The notes beneath the pieces were generated by a model, which made no database searches, was not told where the DNA came from, and saw nothing but the letters and a program-made list of their open reading frames with translations. Positions 6,590 to 13,315 of a stretch of DNA of 16,299 nucleotides are shown in pieces (the first letter of the stretch is position 1; every line of letters starts with the position of its first letter). This DNA is from Gammaproteobacteria bacterium (GTDB lineage: Bacteria > Pseudomonadota > Gammaproteobacteria > SZUA-229): the NCBI GenBank assembly GCA_026998145.1, contig JALTRC010000634.1:1-16299 (forward strand). The letters are read 5' to 3'. Made by a program: the position numbers and the translations under genes.

Positions 6590-7372
6590 TTATACAGCGT
6601 ACATTACCGCAGTTAAAACAAAATCCAGCCCCAGCACAGCCAGGGAACTATACACAACCGAGCGAGTGGTGGCCTGCCCCAGACCTTCTGAGGTGGGCAC
6701 ACAGTCATAGCCTTCAAACACCGCTATCCACACCACCACAAAACCGAATACAGCGCTTTTGATAATGCTGTTCACCACATCATCATAAAAATCCACCTTC
6801 ACCTGCATCTGCGACCAGAACACCCCTTCATACTGGCCCAGCATATCCGTGGCCACAAAAAAGCCGCCTAATACGGCTACCGCCATAAAAATCAGCGCCA
6901 GCAATGGCACAGAAATCACACCCGCTAAAAAGCGCGGCGCAATAATATATTTCATGGGGTCTACGGCCATCATTTCCATGCCCGATAACTGCTCGGTACT
7001 TTTCATCAGGCCGATTTCCGCGGTGAGCGCAGAACCGGCGCGCCCGGCAAACAGCAGCCCGGTAAATACCGGCCCCAGTTCCCGCAAAATACTTAAGGAC
7101 ACCATCAGGCTGATGGATTCTTCCGCGCCAAAATCCACCAGTACAATATAGGCCTGCAAAGCCAGCACCATGCCCACAAAAATACCCGCCACCAGAATAA
7201 TCAGCAGGGTTTGTACGCCGGTGTTATACATTTGTTTAACCAGCAAAAACGGCCGCATAACCACACTGGGCAGCGCCATTAAGGTCACCAGCAAAAACTG
7301 GCTGGCGCGACCCAGACGGGCAAAAATACTTAAACTTCTGTGACCCAGCTGTTGTAGAAAATCCAGTAACAT
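6590..7372 (-). CDS. mlaE: Mla ABC transporter permease MlaE
   Basis: Transmembrane permease of the phospholipid ABC transporter. Its 260 aa is identical in length to E. coli MlaE. There is an N-terminal amphipathic segment, then about five hydrophobic helices (for example TLLIILVAGIFVGMVLAL and FLAGVISVPLLALIFMAV). The family signature is seen as AGRAGSALTAEIGLMKSTEQLSGMEMMAVDPMKYIIAPRFLAG. The start codon shares one base with the mlaF stop (TAATG), which favours coupled production of ATPase and permease in fixed ratio. The gap to mlaD is only 9 bases. Confidence 0.97.
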   Translation of the reverse strand: MLLDFLQQLGHRSLSIFARLGRASQFLLVTLMALPSVVMRPFLLVKQMYNTGVQTLLIILVAGIFVGMVLALQAYIVLVDFGAEESISLMVSLSILRELGPVFTGLLFAGRAGSALTAEIGLMKSTEQLSGMEMMAVDPMKYIIAPRFLAGVISVPLLALIFMAVAVLGGFFVATDMLGQYEGVFWSQMQVKVDFYDDVVNSIIKSAVFGFVVVWIAVFEGYDCVPTSEGLGQATTRSVVYSSLAVLGLDFVLTAVMYAV

Positions 7373-8217
7373 TAGCCCAACCCGCTCTGCATGAGATCAT
7401 CCATAATGGACGGCCCCTTAAAATGAAATGGCACAGGGCCATCCGCAAGCCCGCCCATAAACTGCTGTACCCAGGCGGATTCCGATTTGGCCAGCTGCGC
7501 CGGTGAGCCATGCTCAACCACCTTGCCAGCAGAAATCAGGTATACATAATCGGAGATGGAACAGGTTTCCGGCACATCATGGGAAACCACGATACTGCTT
7601 AAACCCAGGGCCTCATTGAGACTGCGAATCAGGGTAACCAGCACCCCCATGGAAATCGGGTCCTGACCGGTAAACGGCTCATCATACATAATCATTTGCG
7701 GGTCCAGGGCAATGGCCCGTGCCAGCGCCACCCGCCGCGCCATACCGCCGGACAGTTCCGCCGGCATTAAATTACGCGCCCCCCGCAAGCCCACCGCCTG
7801 CAATTTAAGCAGCACCAGATGATGGATCATGGATTCGCTTAAATGGGTATGCTCCCGCAGGGGAAAGGCCACATTATCGTAAACACTTAAATCGGTGAGC
7901 AGGGCGCCACTTTGAAACAGCATACCCATCATACGGCGACGCAAATCATACAGGGCTTTATGGCTCAGTTTGTGTACATCTTCCCCGTCCACCTTAATGG
8001 TACCCGCATCCGGTTTTAACTGACCGCCAATTAATTTTAACAGGGTGGTTTTGCCGGTGCCGCTGGGGCCCATAATGGCGGTAATCTGACCGCGACTAAT
8101 ATCCATATCAATGCCATCAAAAATCGGCCTGTCTCCACGGCTGAAGTGCAGGTTACGAATTTCGATGAGAATATCGTTGGGCTGTGCTGAGGTGTTAATG
8201 GGTGTATCCATATTCAT
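7372..8217 (-). CDS. mlaF: Mla ABC transporter ATP-binding protein MlaF
   Basis: Cytoplasmic ATPase of the phospholipid ABC transporter. At 281 aa it is slightly longer than E. coli MlaF (269 aa). Walker A is GPSGTGKTT, the ABC signature is AELSGGMARRVALARA, Walker B is IMYDEPFTGQDP and the H-loop is SIVVSHD. The C-terminal extension (about residues 245-281, ESAWVQQFMGGLADGPVPFHF) corresponds to the region that contacts MlaB in known structures. The start is uncertain between residue 1 and residue 3 (MNM). Neither has a clear Shine-Dalgarno sequence, and the predicted -10 box ends only about 15 bases before the ATG, so the message may have almost no leader. Confidence 0.96.
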   Translation of the reverse strand: MNMDTPINTSAQPNDILIEIRNLHFSRGDRPIFDGIDMDISRGQITAIMGPSGTGKTTLLKLIGGQLKPDAGTIKVDGEDVHKLSHKALYDLRRRMMGMLFQSGALLTDLSVYDNVAFPLREHTHLSESMIHHLVLLKLQAVGLRGARNLMPAELSGGMARRVALARAIALDPQMIMYDEPFTGQDPISMGVLVTLIRSLNEALGLSSIVVSHDVPETCSISDYVYLISAGKVVEHGSPAQLAKSESAWVQQFMGGLADGPVPFHFKGPSIMDDLMQSGLG

Positions 8218-8232
8218 TAAAGCGAAGCGGCT

Positions 8233-8260
8233 ATTGTAGGGGATTGAATGAATTTGTCAC
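8233..8260 (-). promoter_or_regulatory. Predicted sigma70 promoter of the mla operon
   Basis: Read on the minus strand, a -35 box GTGACA (8260-8255, one mismatch to TTGACA) and a -10 box TACAAT (8238-8233, one mismatch to TATAAT) are separated by 16 bases. It sits in the short gap between the DUF72-like gene and mlaF, pointing toward mlaF. A start site about 7 bases after the -10 box would fall near 8226, giving a leader of roughly 9 bases. This is the only long gap in the minus-strand block from mlaF to hisD, which supports it as the main promoter for all eight genes. Confidence 0.6.
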
Positions 8261-8290
8261 CTGTGCAGTTCAAACTCATGGTATTTCATT

Positions 8291-8881
8291 TTACAGCCCC
8301 AGCATTTCAGCCAGCTTTTGCATATCGGTAAGCTGTTTATGATCCACACTTGCATCCATCACAAATAATGCCCGGGCCTGATGTTGACTGGCGCGATCGA
8401 AGGCTTCCAGCCAGCTACGTTGCTGTTGCAGATCAATACCTTTAATACTGTCTACCAGACCAACAGATAAAGAGGATTCCACACCCGGTCGCCATATCGG
8501 CTTCCCGGATATTACGGGGAGCCGTGAAACATCTGCATCACCGTCAGCTTTATCCAGCAGCAAACCGCCCAGATGCGGTTTTAACACTTCCCCGGCCTGC
8601 AACACTTTTTGCTGGCATTTAATATCCTGCGGCCATTCCAGATAAAAGCAAAACGACTCATGTACCCCATCCAGCCAGTCTTCCACATCCACATCCTGCT
8701 GCCAGTAATCCGCCGGTACCAGCACACAGGAAAAGTCATTGGCGTAATAGCCTAACTGCCAGTCTGTGGGCAGATCATCCGGGTAATAAGCACCCTGCCA
8801 GCGGGAATGCAGCCAGCCATAACAGCCCAGCTTTAAATTGCCCGTGGTTTGTTCGGCCTGCCCTGTAGAATCGTGTATCAT
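8291..8881 (-). CDS. Divergent DUF72-like protein of unknown function
   Basis: A 196-aa cytoplasmic protein. The N-terminal part carries a DUF72 (YecE-like) pattern: LGCYGWLHSRWQGAYYPDDLP, then LGYYANDFSCVLVP, close to the family's G-x-x-G-W-x6-W-x-G-x-F-Y-P and Y-A-x-x-F layout. The rest is shorter and more divergent than usual for DUF72 proteins (normally about 240-300 aa), and I do not see the family's later I-T-H motif. The function of DUF72 is not known. I start it at MIHDSTG (position 8881). The frame stays open upstream to 9028, but that would overlap the divergent yrbG gene, and a GAGAG ribosome-binding site precedes the chosen ATG. It lies head-to-head with yrbG and is followed on the same strand by the mla promoter. 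Confidence 0.7.
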   Translation of the reverse strand: MIHDSTGQAEQTTGNLKLGCYGWLHSRWQGAYYPDDLPTDWQLGYYANDFSCVLVPADYWQQDVDVEDWLDGVHESFCFYLEWPQDIKCQQKVLQAGEVLKPHLGGLLLDKADGDADVSRLPVISGKPIWRPGVESSLSVGLVDSIKGIDLQQQRSWLEAFDRASQHQARALFVMDASVDHKQLTDMQKLAEMLGL

Positions 8882-8910
8882 TGCGCTCTCTTTTTTACTG
8901 TAACGGGTGC

Positions 8911-9888
8911 GTGGATATTTTAATCGACATTGTGGCCATTCTGGCAGGTTTTGGCTTATTAATCTGGAGTGCAGATTTCTTTGTGCTGGGGGCTTCGGCC
9001 ACCGCCCGTAATCTGGGAATATCGCCACTCATTATCGGCCTGACCATTGTCGGCTTTGGCACCTCAGCGCCGGAAATGCTGGTGGCTGCCATTGCCGCTT
9101 CCGGCGGTAATCCGGGACTGGCAGTGGGTAATGCGCTGGGTTCCAATATCACCAATATTGCTCTGGTGCTGGGGGCTACTGCCCTGCTGGTGCCGCTGAA
9201 TGTGCATTCCGATATTCTCAAACGGGAATACCCGATTTTACTGGGCGCCACCCTGCTGGCTGTTGGTTGCATGGGCATGGATGATCATCTGGGCTGGATG
9301 GACGGGCTGATTTTTATCATTATGTTATTCCTTATTATGAGCTGGCTGGTTTATAAGGCCATGCACACTCAGAATCACGATATTATCGAAGCGGAATTTG
9401 CCGAAGAAATCCCCGCCCACATGCCCATGAATAAAGCCCTGGGAGCACTATTATTCGGCAGCATTCTGTTACTGGGCAGCTCCAAGCTGCTGGTATGGGG
9501 CGCCGTTAATGTGGCCACTTCCTTTGGCATTTCCGATCTGATTATCGGCCTGACCATAGTCGCCATCGGCACCAGCCTGCCGGAACTGGCCGCCTCCATT
9601 GCCAGCGCCCGCAAGGGTGAACATGATATGGCGCTGGGTAATATTATCGGCTCCAATCTGTTTAATACCCTGGGGGTACTGGGAGTTACCGGCCTGATAC
9701 AGGGGGAGCACCTGTCCACCGGCGTAATGACTCGCGACCTGCCACTGATGCTGGGCTTAACCGTCTTTTTGTTTATGGTGGCCTTTGGCCTGCGTGGCCG
9801 GGGGGTGATTAATCGCATCGAAGGTGGCTTTTTGCTGGCAATCTTTATAGGCTACGAAATTATTCTTTATTACGCGGCAACAGCATGA
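8911..9888 (+). CDS. yrbG: CaCA-family sodium/calcium exchanger
   Basis: Inner-membrane cation exchanger of the Ca2+/cation antiporter family. About 325 aa with ten or so hydrophobic helices and the two family alpha-repeats: GFGTSAPEMLVAAIAAS followed by AVGNALGSNITNI, and AIGTSLPELAASIASAR followed by ALGNIIGSNLFNT. The inverted repeats with conserved Glu in T-S-x-P-E bind the cation. I favour the GTG start at 8911 (MDILIDIVAIL), which aligns with the N-terminus of E. coli YrbG (325 aa). A TTG at 8881 would add ten residues with no family support. It is the first gene of the kds-lpt block, as in E. coli, and its stop overlaps the kdsD start by 4 bp (ATGA). The ion actually moved is not known from sequence. 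Confidence 0.92.
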   Translation: MDILIDIVAILAGFGLLIWSADFFVLGASATARNLGISPLIIGLTIVGFGTSAPEMLVAAIAASGGNPGLAVGNALGSNITNIALVLGATALLVPLNVHSDILKREYPILLGATLLAVGCMGMDDHLGWMDGLIFIIMLFLIMSWLVYKAMHTQNHDIIEAEFAEEIPAHMPMNKALGALLFGSILLLGSSKLLVWGAVNVATSFGISDLIIGLTIVAIGTSLPELAASIASARKGEHDMALGNIIGSNLFNTLGVLGVTGLIQGEHLSTGVMTRDLPLMLGLTVFLFMVAFGLRGRGVINRIEGGFLLAIFIGYEIILYYAATA

Positions 9889-10859
9889 TTAAACCGGACA
9901 CCCTTAAACAGCGCGGCCTTGAAGTCATCCAGATTGAACAACAGGCCGTTGATGCCTTAAAGCACAGCATTAATGATGATTTTGTTAAGGCCTGCCAGCT
10001 GATCCTGGAATGCAGAGGCCGGGTGGTGGTCACCGGCATGGGCAAGTCCGGTCATATCGGTGGCAAGATTGCCGCCACTTTGGCCAGCACCGGCACGCCG
10101 GCTTTTTTTGTCCATCCGGGGGAAGCCAGCCACGGGGATCTGGGCATGATAACCCCCGGCGATGTGGTGATTGCCCTGTCCAATTCCGGGGAAACTGCCG
10201 AAATCCTCACCATTGTGCCGATTATCAAGCGCCTCTCCCTGCCCCTGATCAGCCTCACCGGCAATGATGATTCCAGCCTGGCCAGAGAATCGAATATCCA
10301 TTTGAATGTGGGGGTGGAAAAAGAAGCCTGCTCACTGGGTCTGGCGCCCACTTCCAGCACCACCACCGCGCTGGTGATGGGGGATGCACTGGCCGTCGCC
10401 CTGCTGGAAGCCCGGGATTTTACCGCCGAGGACTTTGCTCTCTCCCATCCGGGCGGCAGTCTGGGCCGCCGCCTGCTGCTCCATGTCAAAGACATTATGC
10501 ACACAGGTGATAAAATCCCGGCGGTTGCAGCCAATGCCAGCTTAAAAGAAGCCCTGCTGGAAATGACCCGCAAAGGGCTGGGCATGACGGCAATTGTGGA
10601 TGATAAAAACCGCCTGCTGGGCATTTACACAGATGGGGATCTGCGCCGCAGCCTGGATCATGACATCAATATCAACAACACAGCCATCGAAGATGTAATG
10701 ACCGCCAACTGCAAAACCATTGCCCCGGATGTGCTGGCGGTAGAAGCCCTGAATATGATGGAAGACAATAAAATCAATGCCATTGTGGTTGTCGATGAAA
10801 ACACACAACTGCTCGGCGCCTTGAATATGCACGACCTGTTACGGGCCGGTGTGGTTTAG
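9885..10859 (+). CDS. kdsD: D-arabinose 5-phosphate isomerase
   Basis: Converts ribulose 5-phosphate to arabinose 5-phosphate, the first step toward Kdo, the inner-core sugar of LPS. Its 324 aa compares with 328 in E. coli. The SIS sugar-isomerase domain covers about residues 40-175 and includes GRVVVTGMGKSGHIGGKIAAT, the GEASHGDLG loop with H83, and the phosphate-binding SNSGETAE. After the conserved SHPGGSLGRRLL (H188) come two CBS domains, about 202-262 and 268-324, which in the family respond to nucleotides or regulate activity. It overlaps yrbG by 4 bp and is followed by kdsC after 11 bases. This linkage supports the KdsD role over the plasmid or capsule-type GutQ/KpsF relatives. Confidence 0.97.
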   Translation: MIKPDTLKQRGLEVIQIEQQAVDALKHSINDDFVKACQLILECRGRVVVTGMGKSGHIGGKIAATLASTGTPAFFVHPGEASHGDLGMITPGDVVIALSNSGETAEILTIVPIIKRLSLPLISLTGNDDSSLARESNIHLNVGVEKEACSLGLAPTSSTTTALVMGDALAVALLEARDFTAEDFALSHPGGSLGRRLLLHVKDIMHTGDKIPAVAANASLKEALLEMTRKGLGMTAIVDDKNRLLGIYTDGDLRRSLDHDININNTAIEDVMTANCKTIAPDVLAVEALNMMEDNKINAIVVVDENTQLLGALNMHDLLRAGVV

Positions 10860-10870
10860 GAAACAGAAAC

Positions 10871-11398
10871 ATGCACGATATTTTTGAAAAAGCCGCTTTA
10901 ATTAAAATGGTGATCTTTGATGTGGATGGTGTGCTCACCGACAGCTCATTGTTTATCGGCGATGATGGCCAGGAATACAAGGCCTTTAATTCCAAAGACG
11001 GACACGGCCTGCGCATGTTGCAGGACAGCGGCGTGATTGCCGCCATTATTACCGGCCGCCAGTCAGAGGTGGTCAAACATCGCTGCAAGGATCTGGGCAT
11101 AGAGCATATTCATCAGGGCAAGCGGGAAAAGCTGCCTGCCTATGAAGAACTGCTCGCCGAAACCGGCCTAAGCCACGAACAGGTGGCCTATGTGGGGGAT
11201 GATGTGGTGGATCTGCCGGTGATGAGCAAGGTGGGTTTGTCCATTTGCGTGCAGGACGGCCATGATTTTGTAAAACAGCACTGCCACTGGATTACCCAGA
11301 ACAAAGGTGGCCGGGGCGCGGGCCGGGAAGTCTGTGAAATGATTCTACAGGCCCAGGGCAAGCTCAGCCAGATACTGGCCAGCTATCTTGAACACTAG
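10871..11398 (+). CDS. kdsC: 3-deoxy-D-manno-octulosonate 8-phosphate phosphatase
   Basis: HAD-superfamily phosphatase that hydrolyses Kdo 8-phosphate to free Kdo in LPS core synthesis. At 175 aa it lacks the longer N-terminal stretch of E. coli KdsC (188 aa), a common variation. The nucleophile motif is FDVDGVLTD with D17 and D19, motif II is ITGRQS, and motif III is VGDDVVDLPVM. There is no cap domain, matching the C0-type tetrameric KdsC subfamily. The C-terminal GGRGAGREVCEMIL segment is typical and contacts the neighbouring subunit's active site. An AGGAAACAG ribosome-binding site precedes the ATG. It is followed by lptC after 9 bases. Confidence 0.97.
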   Translation: MHDIFEKAALIKMVIFDVDGVLTDSSLFIGDDGQEYKAFNSKDGHGLRMLQDSGVIAAIITGRQSEVVKHRCKDLGIEHIHQGKREKLPAYEELLAETGLSHEQVAYVGDDVVDLPVMSKVGLSICVQDGHDFVKQHCHWITQNKGGRGAGREVCEMILQAQGKLSQILASYLEH

Positions 11399-11407
11399 AA
11401 TCCGTTC

Positions 11408-11977
11408 ATGGGTAAAATAATCAGTCTGCTACTGGTTCTGCTACTGGCCCTGCTCAGCTGGTGGTTTCAGGAGGACTGGCAAAAGCCGCTACTGCTAACC
11501 CAGCCTCAGGATCAGCATTTTCCCGATTATTTTATGGAAGACTTTACGGTGATAAAAATGAACCCACAGGGGCAGCTCAGCCACCGTATAAAAGCCCGTT
11601 ATATGCAGCATTATAATGATACGGGTGAAGCACAGATGCAGCAGCCTGAAATCACCTTTGAGCAGGATAATGTACGCTGGACGATTTCTGCACAGCGGGC
11701 AGAAACACACGATAACAGCTCAAATATTTATCTGTACGACAATGTAAAAATACAGCGGCAAAACAGCCAGCATCAGGACGATTTAAATATCACCACCCAC
11801 TATCTGGAATTTAATAGCCAGAGCCGTATTGCCCAGACGGATAAACCGGCGCAAATCAAAACACCCGACAGCGAACTTCGCGCCACCGGGATGCTCATTG
11901 ATTACACTCAGGGTATACTAAAACTTAATTCCAAGGTTAAAGGTCGCTATGCTCCCCGCCATTTCGCTGCTCATTAG
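11408..11977 (+). CDS. lptC: LPS export protein LptC
   Basis: Bitopic inner-membrane protein that links the LptB2FG ABC transporter to the periplasmic LptA bridge. The 189-aa length is nearly that of E. coli LptC (191 aa). One N-terminal transmembrane helix spans about residues 3-20 (KIISLLLVLLLALLSWWF). The rest is the periplasmic beta-jellyroll, with the typical DYFMEDFTVIKMNPQGQLSHRIKA near residues 40-63 and a repeated strand pattern through GILKLNSKVKGRYAP. No clear Shine-Dalgarno is visible, and translation may be coupled to kdsC, whose stop lies 9 bases upstream. The end overlaps lptA by 29 bp in a different frame. Confidence 0.94.
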   Translation: MGKIISLLLVLLLALLSWWFQEDWQKPLLLTQPQDQHFPDYFMEDFTVIKMNPQGQLSHRIKARYMQHYNDTGEAQMQQPEITFEQDNVRWTISAQRAETHDNSSNIYLYDNVKIQRQNSQHQDDLNITTHYLEFNSQSRIAQTDKPAQIKTPDSELRATGMLIDYTQGILKLNSKVKGRYAPRHFAAH

Positions 11978-12482
11978 CATCGTTTTTTTCTGCGCGCCCC
12001 AGCTTGCACTGGCAGCACAACAGGATGGGGAGCTGCCCCTGAATATTGAAGCCGATCAGCTCAAAATTGACGAGAAAAAAGGCAGCAGTATTTATTCCGG
12101 CCATGTGAAAATCAGCCGCGGCAGCCTGCTCATTAAAGGCGACCGGGTCATTATTCAAACAGAAAAAAATAACGGCCTGAAATCCATTCAGGTGGAAGGC
12201 TCACCCGCCAGCTTCAGGCAGCGCAATGATGAAGGCCAGCTCATTAGCGCACAGGCGCAAAAAATGATGTATCAAAATCATAACGGGGTTTTAACCCTTA
12301 ATCAGGATGCGGTACTGGTACAAAAACAAAATACCTTCCGGGCCGAAAAAATTATTTATAACACCCGTACCGACATCGTGCAGGCCGGAGCAAAAGATCC
12401 CCACAAAAAAGACAGTGGCGGGAATGAACGGGTCTTTATTACTATCCATCCCGATACCCCGGCCAAAACGGAACAGCCATGA
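11949..12482 (+). CDS. lptA: Periplasmic LPS-transport bridge protein LptA
   Basis: Periplasmic protein whose stacked jellyrolls form the bridge carrying LPS from LptC to LptD at the outer membrane. The 177-aa precursor starts with a signal peptide (LLISIVFFCAPQLALAA, cleavage near residue 23). The mature domain is clear in LNIEADQLKIDEKKGSSIYSG, the strand GDRVIIQTEKN, then VEGSPASFRQ and an ISAQAQKMMYQNHNGVLTLN segment. E. coli LptA is 185 aa. An AAAGGT ribosome-binding site lies inside the end of lptC. The stop overlaps the lptB start by 4 bp (ATGA). The C-terminal tail (GGNERVFITIHPDTPAKTEQP) is lineage-specific. Confidence 0.95.
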   Translation: MLPAISLLISIVFFCAPQLALAAQQDGELPLNIEADQLKIDEKKGSSIYSGHVKISRGSLLIKGDRVIIQTEKNNGLKSIQVEGSPASFRQRNDEGQLISAQAQKMMYQNHNGVLTLNQDAVLVQKQNTFRAEKIIYNTRTDIVQAGAKDPHKKDSGGNERVFITIHPDTPAKTEQP

Positions 12483-13204
12483 GCATTTTAAAGGCTGATC
12501 AGATTGTTAAAAAATACCGCAGCCGAACCGTGGTGGACAAGGTTTCGATTTGCGTCAAAAGCGGTGAAGTTGTCGGCCTGCTCGGCCCCAATGGGGCTGG
12601 CAAAACCACCAGCTTTTATATGGTGGTAGGGCTGATTCCCGTTGATACGGGGCATATTTATTACGATGATAAAGACATCACCTACCTGCCCATGCATGAG
12701 CGGGCGCGGCTGGGCATAGGTTATCTGCCCCAGGAAGCCTCGGTGTTTCGCAAACTGACGGTAAGCGAAAATATTATGGCCATACTGGAACTGCGCCCCC
12801 AGCTTTCCCGCCAGCAACGCAAAATGCTGTTACAGGATTTGCTGGACGAGTTGCAGATCGATCATATTCGTGACAATACGGGCATCAGCCTGTCCGGCGG
12901 CGAAAGACGCCGGGTTGAAATCGCCCGGGCACTGGCCGCCGAACCAAAATTTATTTTACTGGATGAACCCTTCGCCGGCGTCGATCCTATTTCGGTGCTG
13001 GATATACAGCGAATTATCAAACAACTCACCGAAAAAGATATTGGCGTACTGATTACCGACCACAATGTACGGGAAACCCTGGGCATCTGTCAGCGTGCCT
13101 ATATTCTCAGCGCCGGCCAGGTGATCGCCGAAGGCAGCCCTGATAAAATTATGGAAGATCAGCAGGTAAAAGACGTATACCTGGGCCAGCACTTCCGCCT
13201 CTAA
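12479..13204 (+). CDS. lptB: LPS export ABC transporter ATP-binding protein LptB
   Basis: Cytoplasmic ATPase that powers LPS extraction from the inner membrane by LptB2FG. Its 241 aa equals E. coli LptB. Walker A is GPNGAGKTT, the Q-loop is IGYLPQEASVFRKLTVSEN, the ABC signature is ISLSGGERRRVEIARAL, Walker B is FILLDEPFAGVDP and the H-loop is VLITDHNVRETL. The membrane partners LptF and LptG are not in the window, as in E. coli where they sit elsewhere. It is coupled to lptA by a 4-bp overlap. A 111-bp gap with a sigma54-like promoter follows before rpoN. Confidence 0.98.
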   Translation: MSILKADQIVKKYRSRTVVDKVSICVKSGEVVGLLGPNGAGKTTSFYMVVGLIPVDTGHIYYDDKDITYLPMHERARLGIGYLPQEASVFRKLTVSENIMAILELRPQLSRQQRKMLLQDLLDELQIDHIRDNTGISLSGGERRRVEIARALAAEPKFILLDEPFAGVDPISVLDIQRIIKQLTEKDIGVLITDHNVRETLGICQRAYILSAGQVIAEGSPDKIMEDQQVKDVYLGQHFRL

Positions 13205-13233
13205 GCCACCTTCACAAAACCGAAAAAAATAAT

Positions 13234-13249
13234 TGGCATAAGGCCTGCA
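13234..13249 (+). promoter_or_regulatory. Predicted sigma54 (-24/-12) promoter upstream of rpoN
   Basis: The element reads TGGCATA-AGGC-CTGCA. The invariant GG (13235-13236) and GC (13247-13248) are separated by exactly 10 bases, as sigma54 promoters require, and the flanking bases TGGCA and TGCA match the consensus (TGGCACG-N4-TTGCA). Transcription would begin near 13260, about 55 bases before the rpoN ATG. An A-tract (13222-13229) lies just upstream. No enhancer site for an activator could be identified. A weak sigma70 candidate in the same gap (TTGAAA at 13273, TACAAG at 13295, 16-base spacing) may provide basal expression. Confidence 0.55.
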
Positions 13250-13315
13250 TAGAAACGCAAATTGAACTAGAATTGAAACCATCAGCGTAGACAATACAAG
13301 TTCAAAATAATAAGA

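Noticed and set aside
8882..9028. N-terminal extension of the DUF72-like protein to 9028
   Set aside because: It would run through the start of yrbG, has no family similarity, and a ribosome-binding site precedes the internal ATG at 8881.
9375..9818. Long minus-strand frame opposite yrbG
   Set aside because: It is a shadow of the strongly conserved membrane exchanger; its composition is low-complexity Ser/Pro/Arg with no domain pattern.
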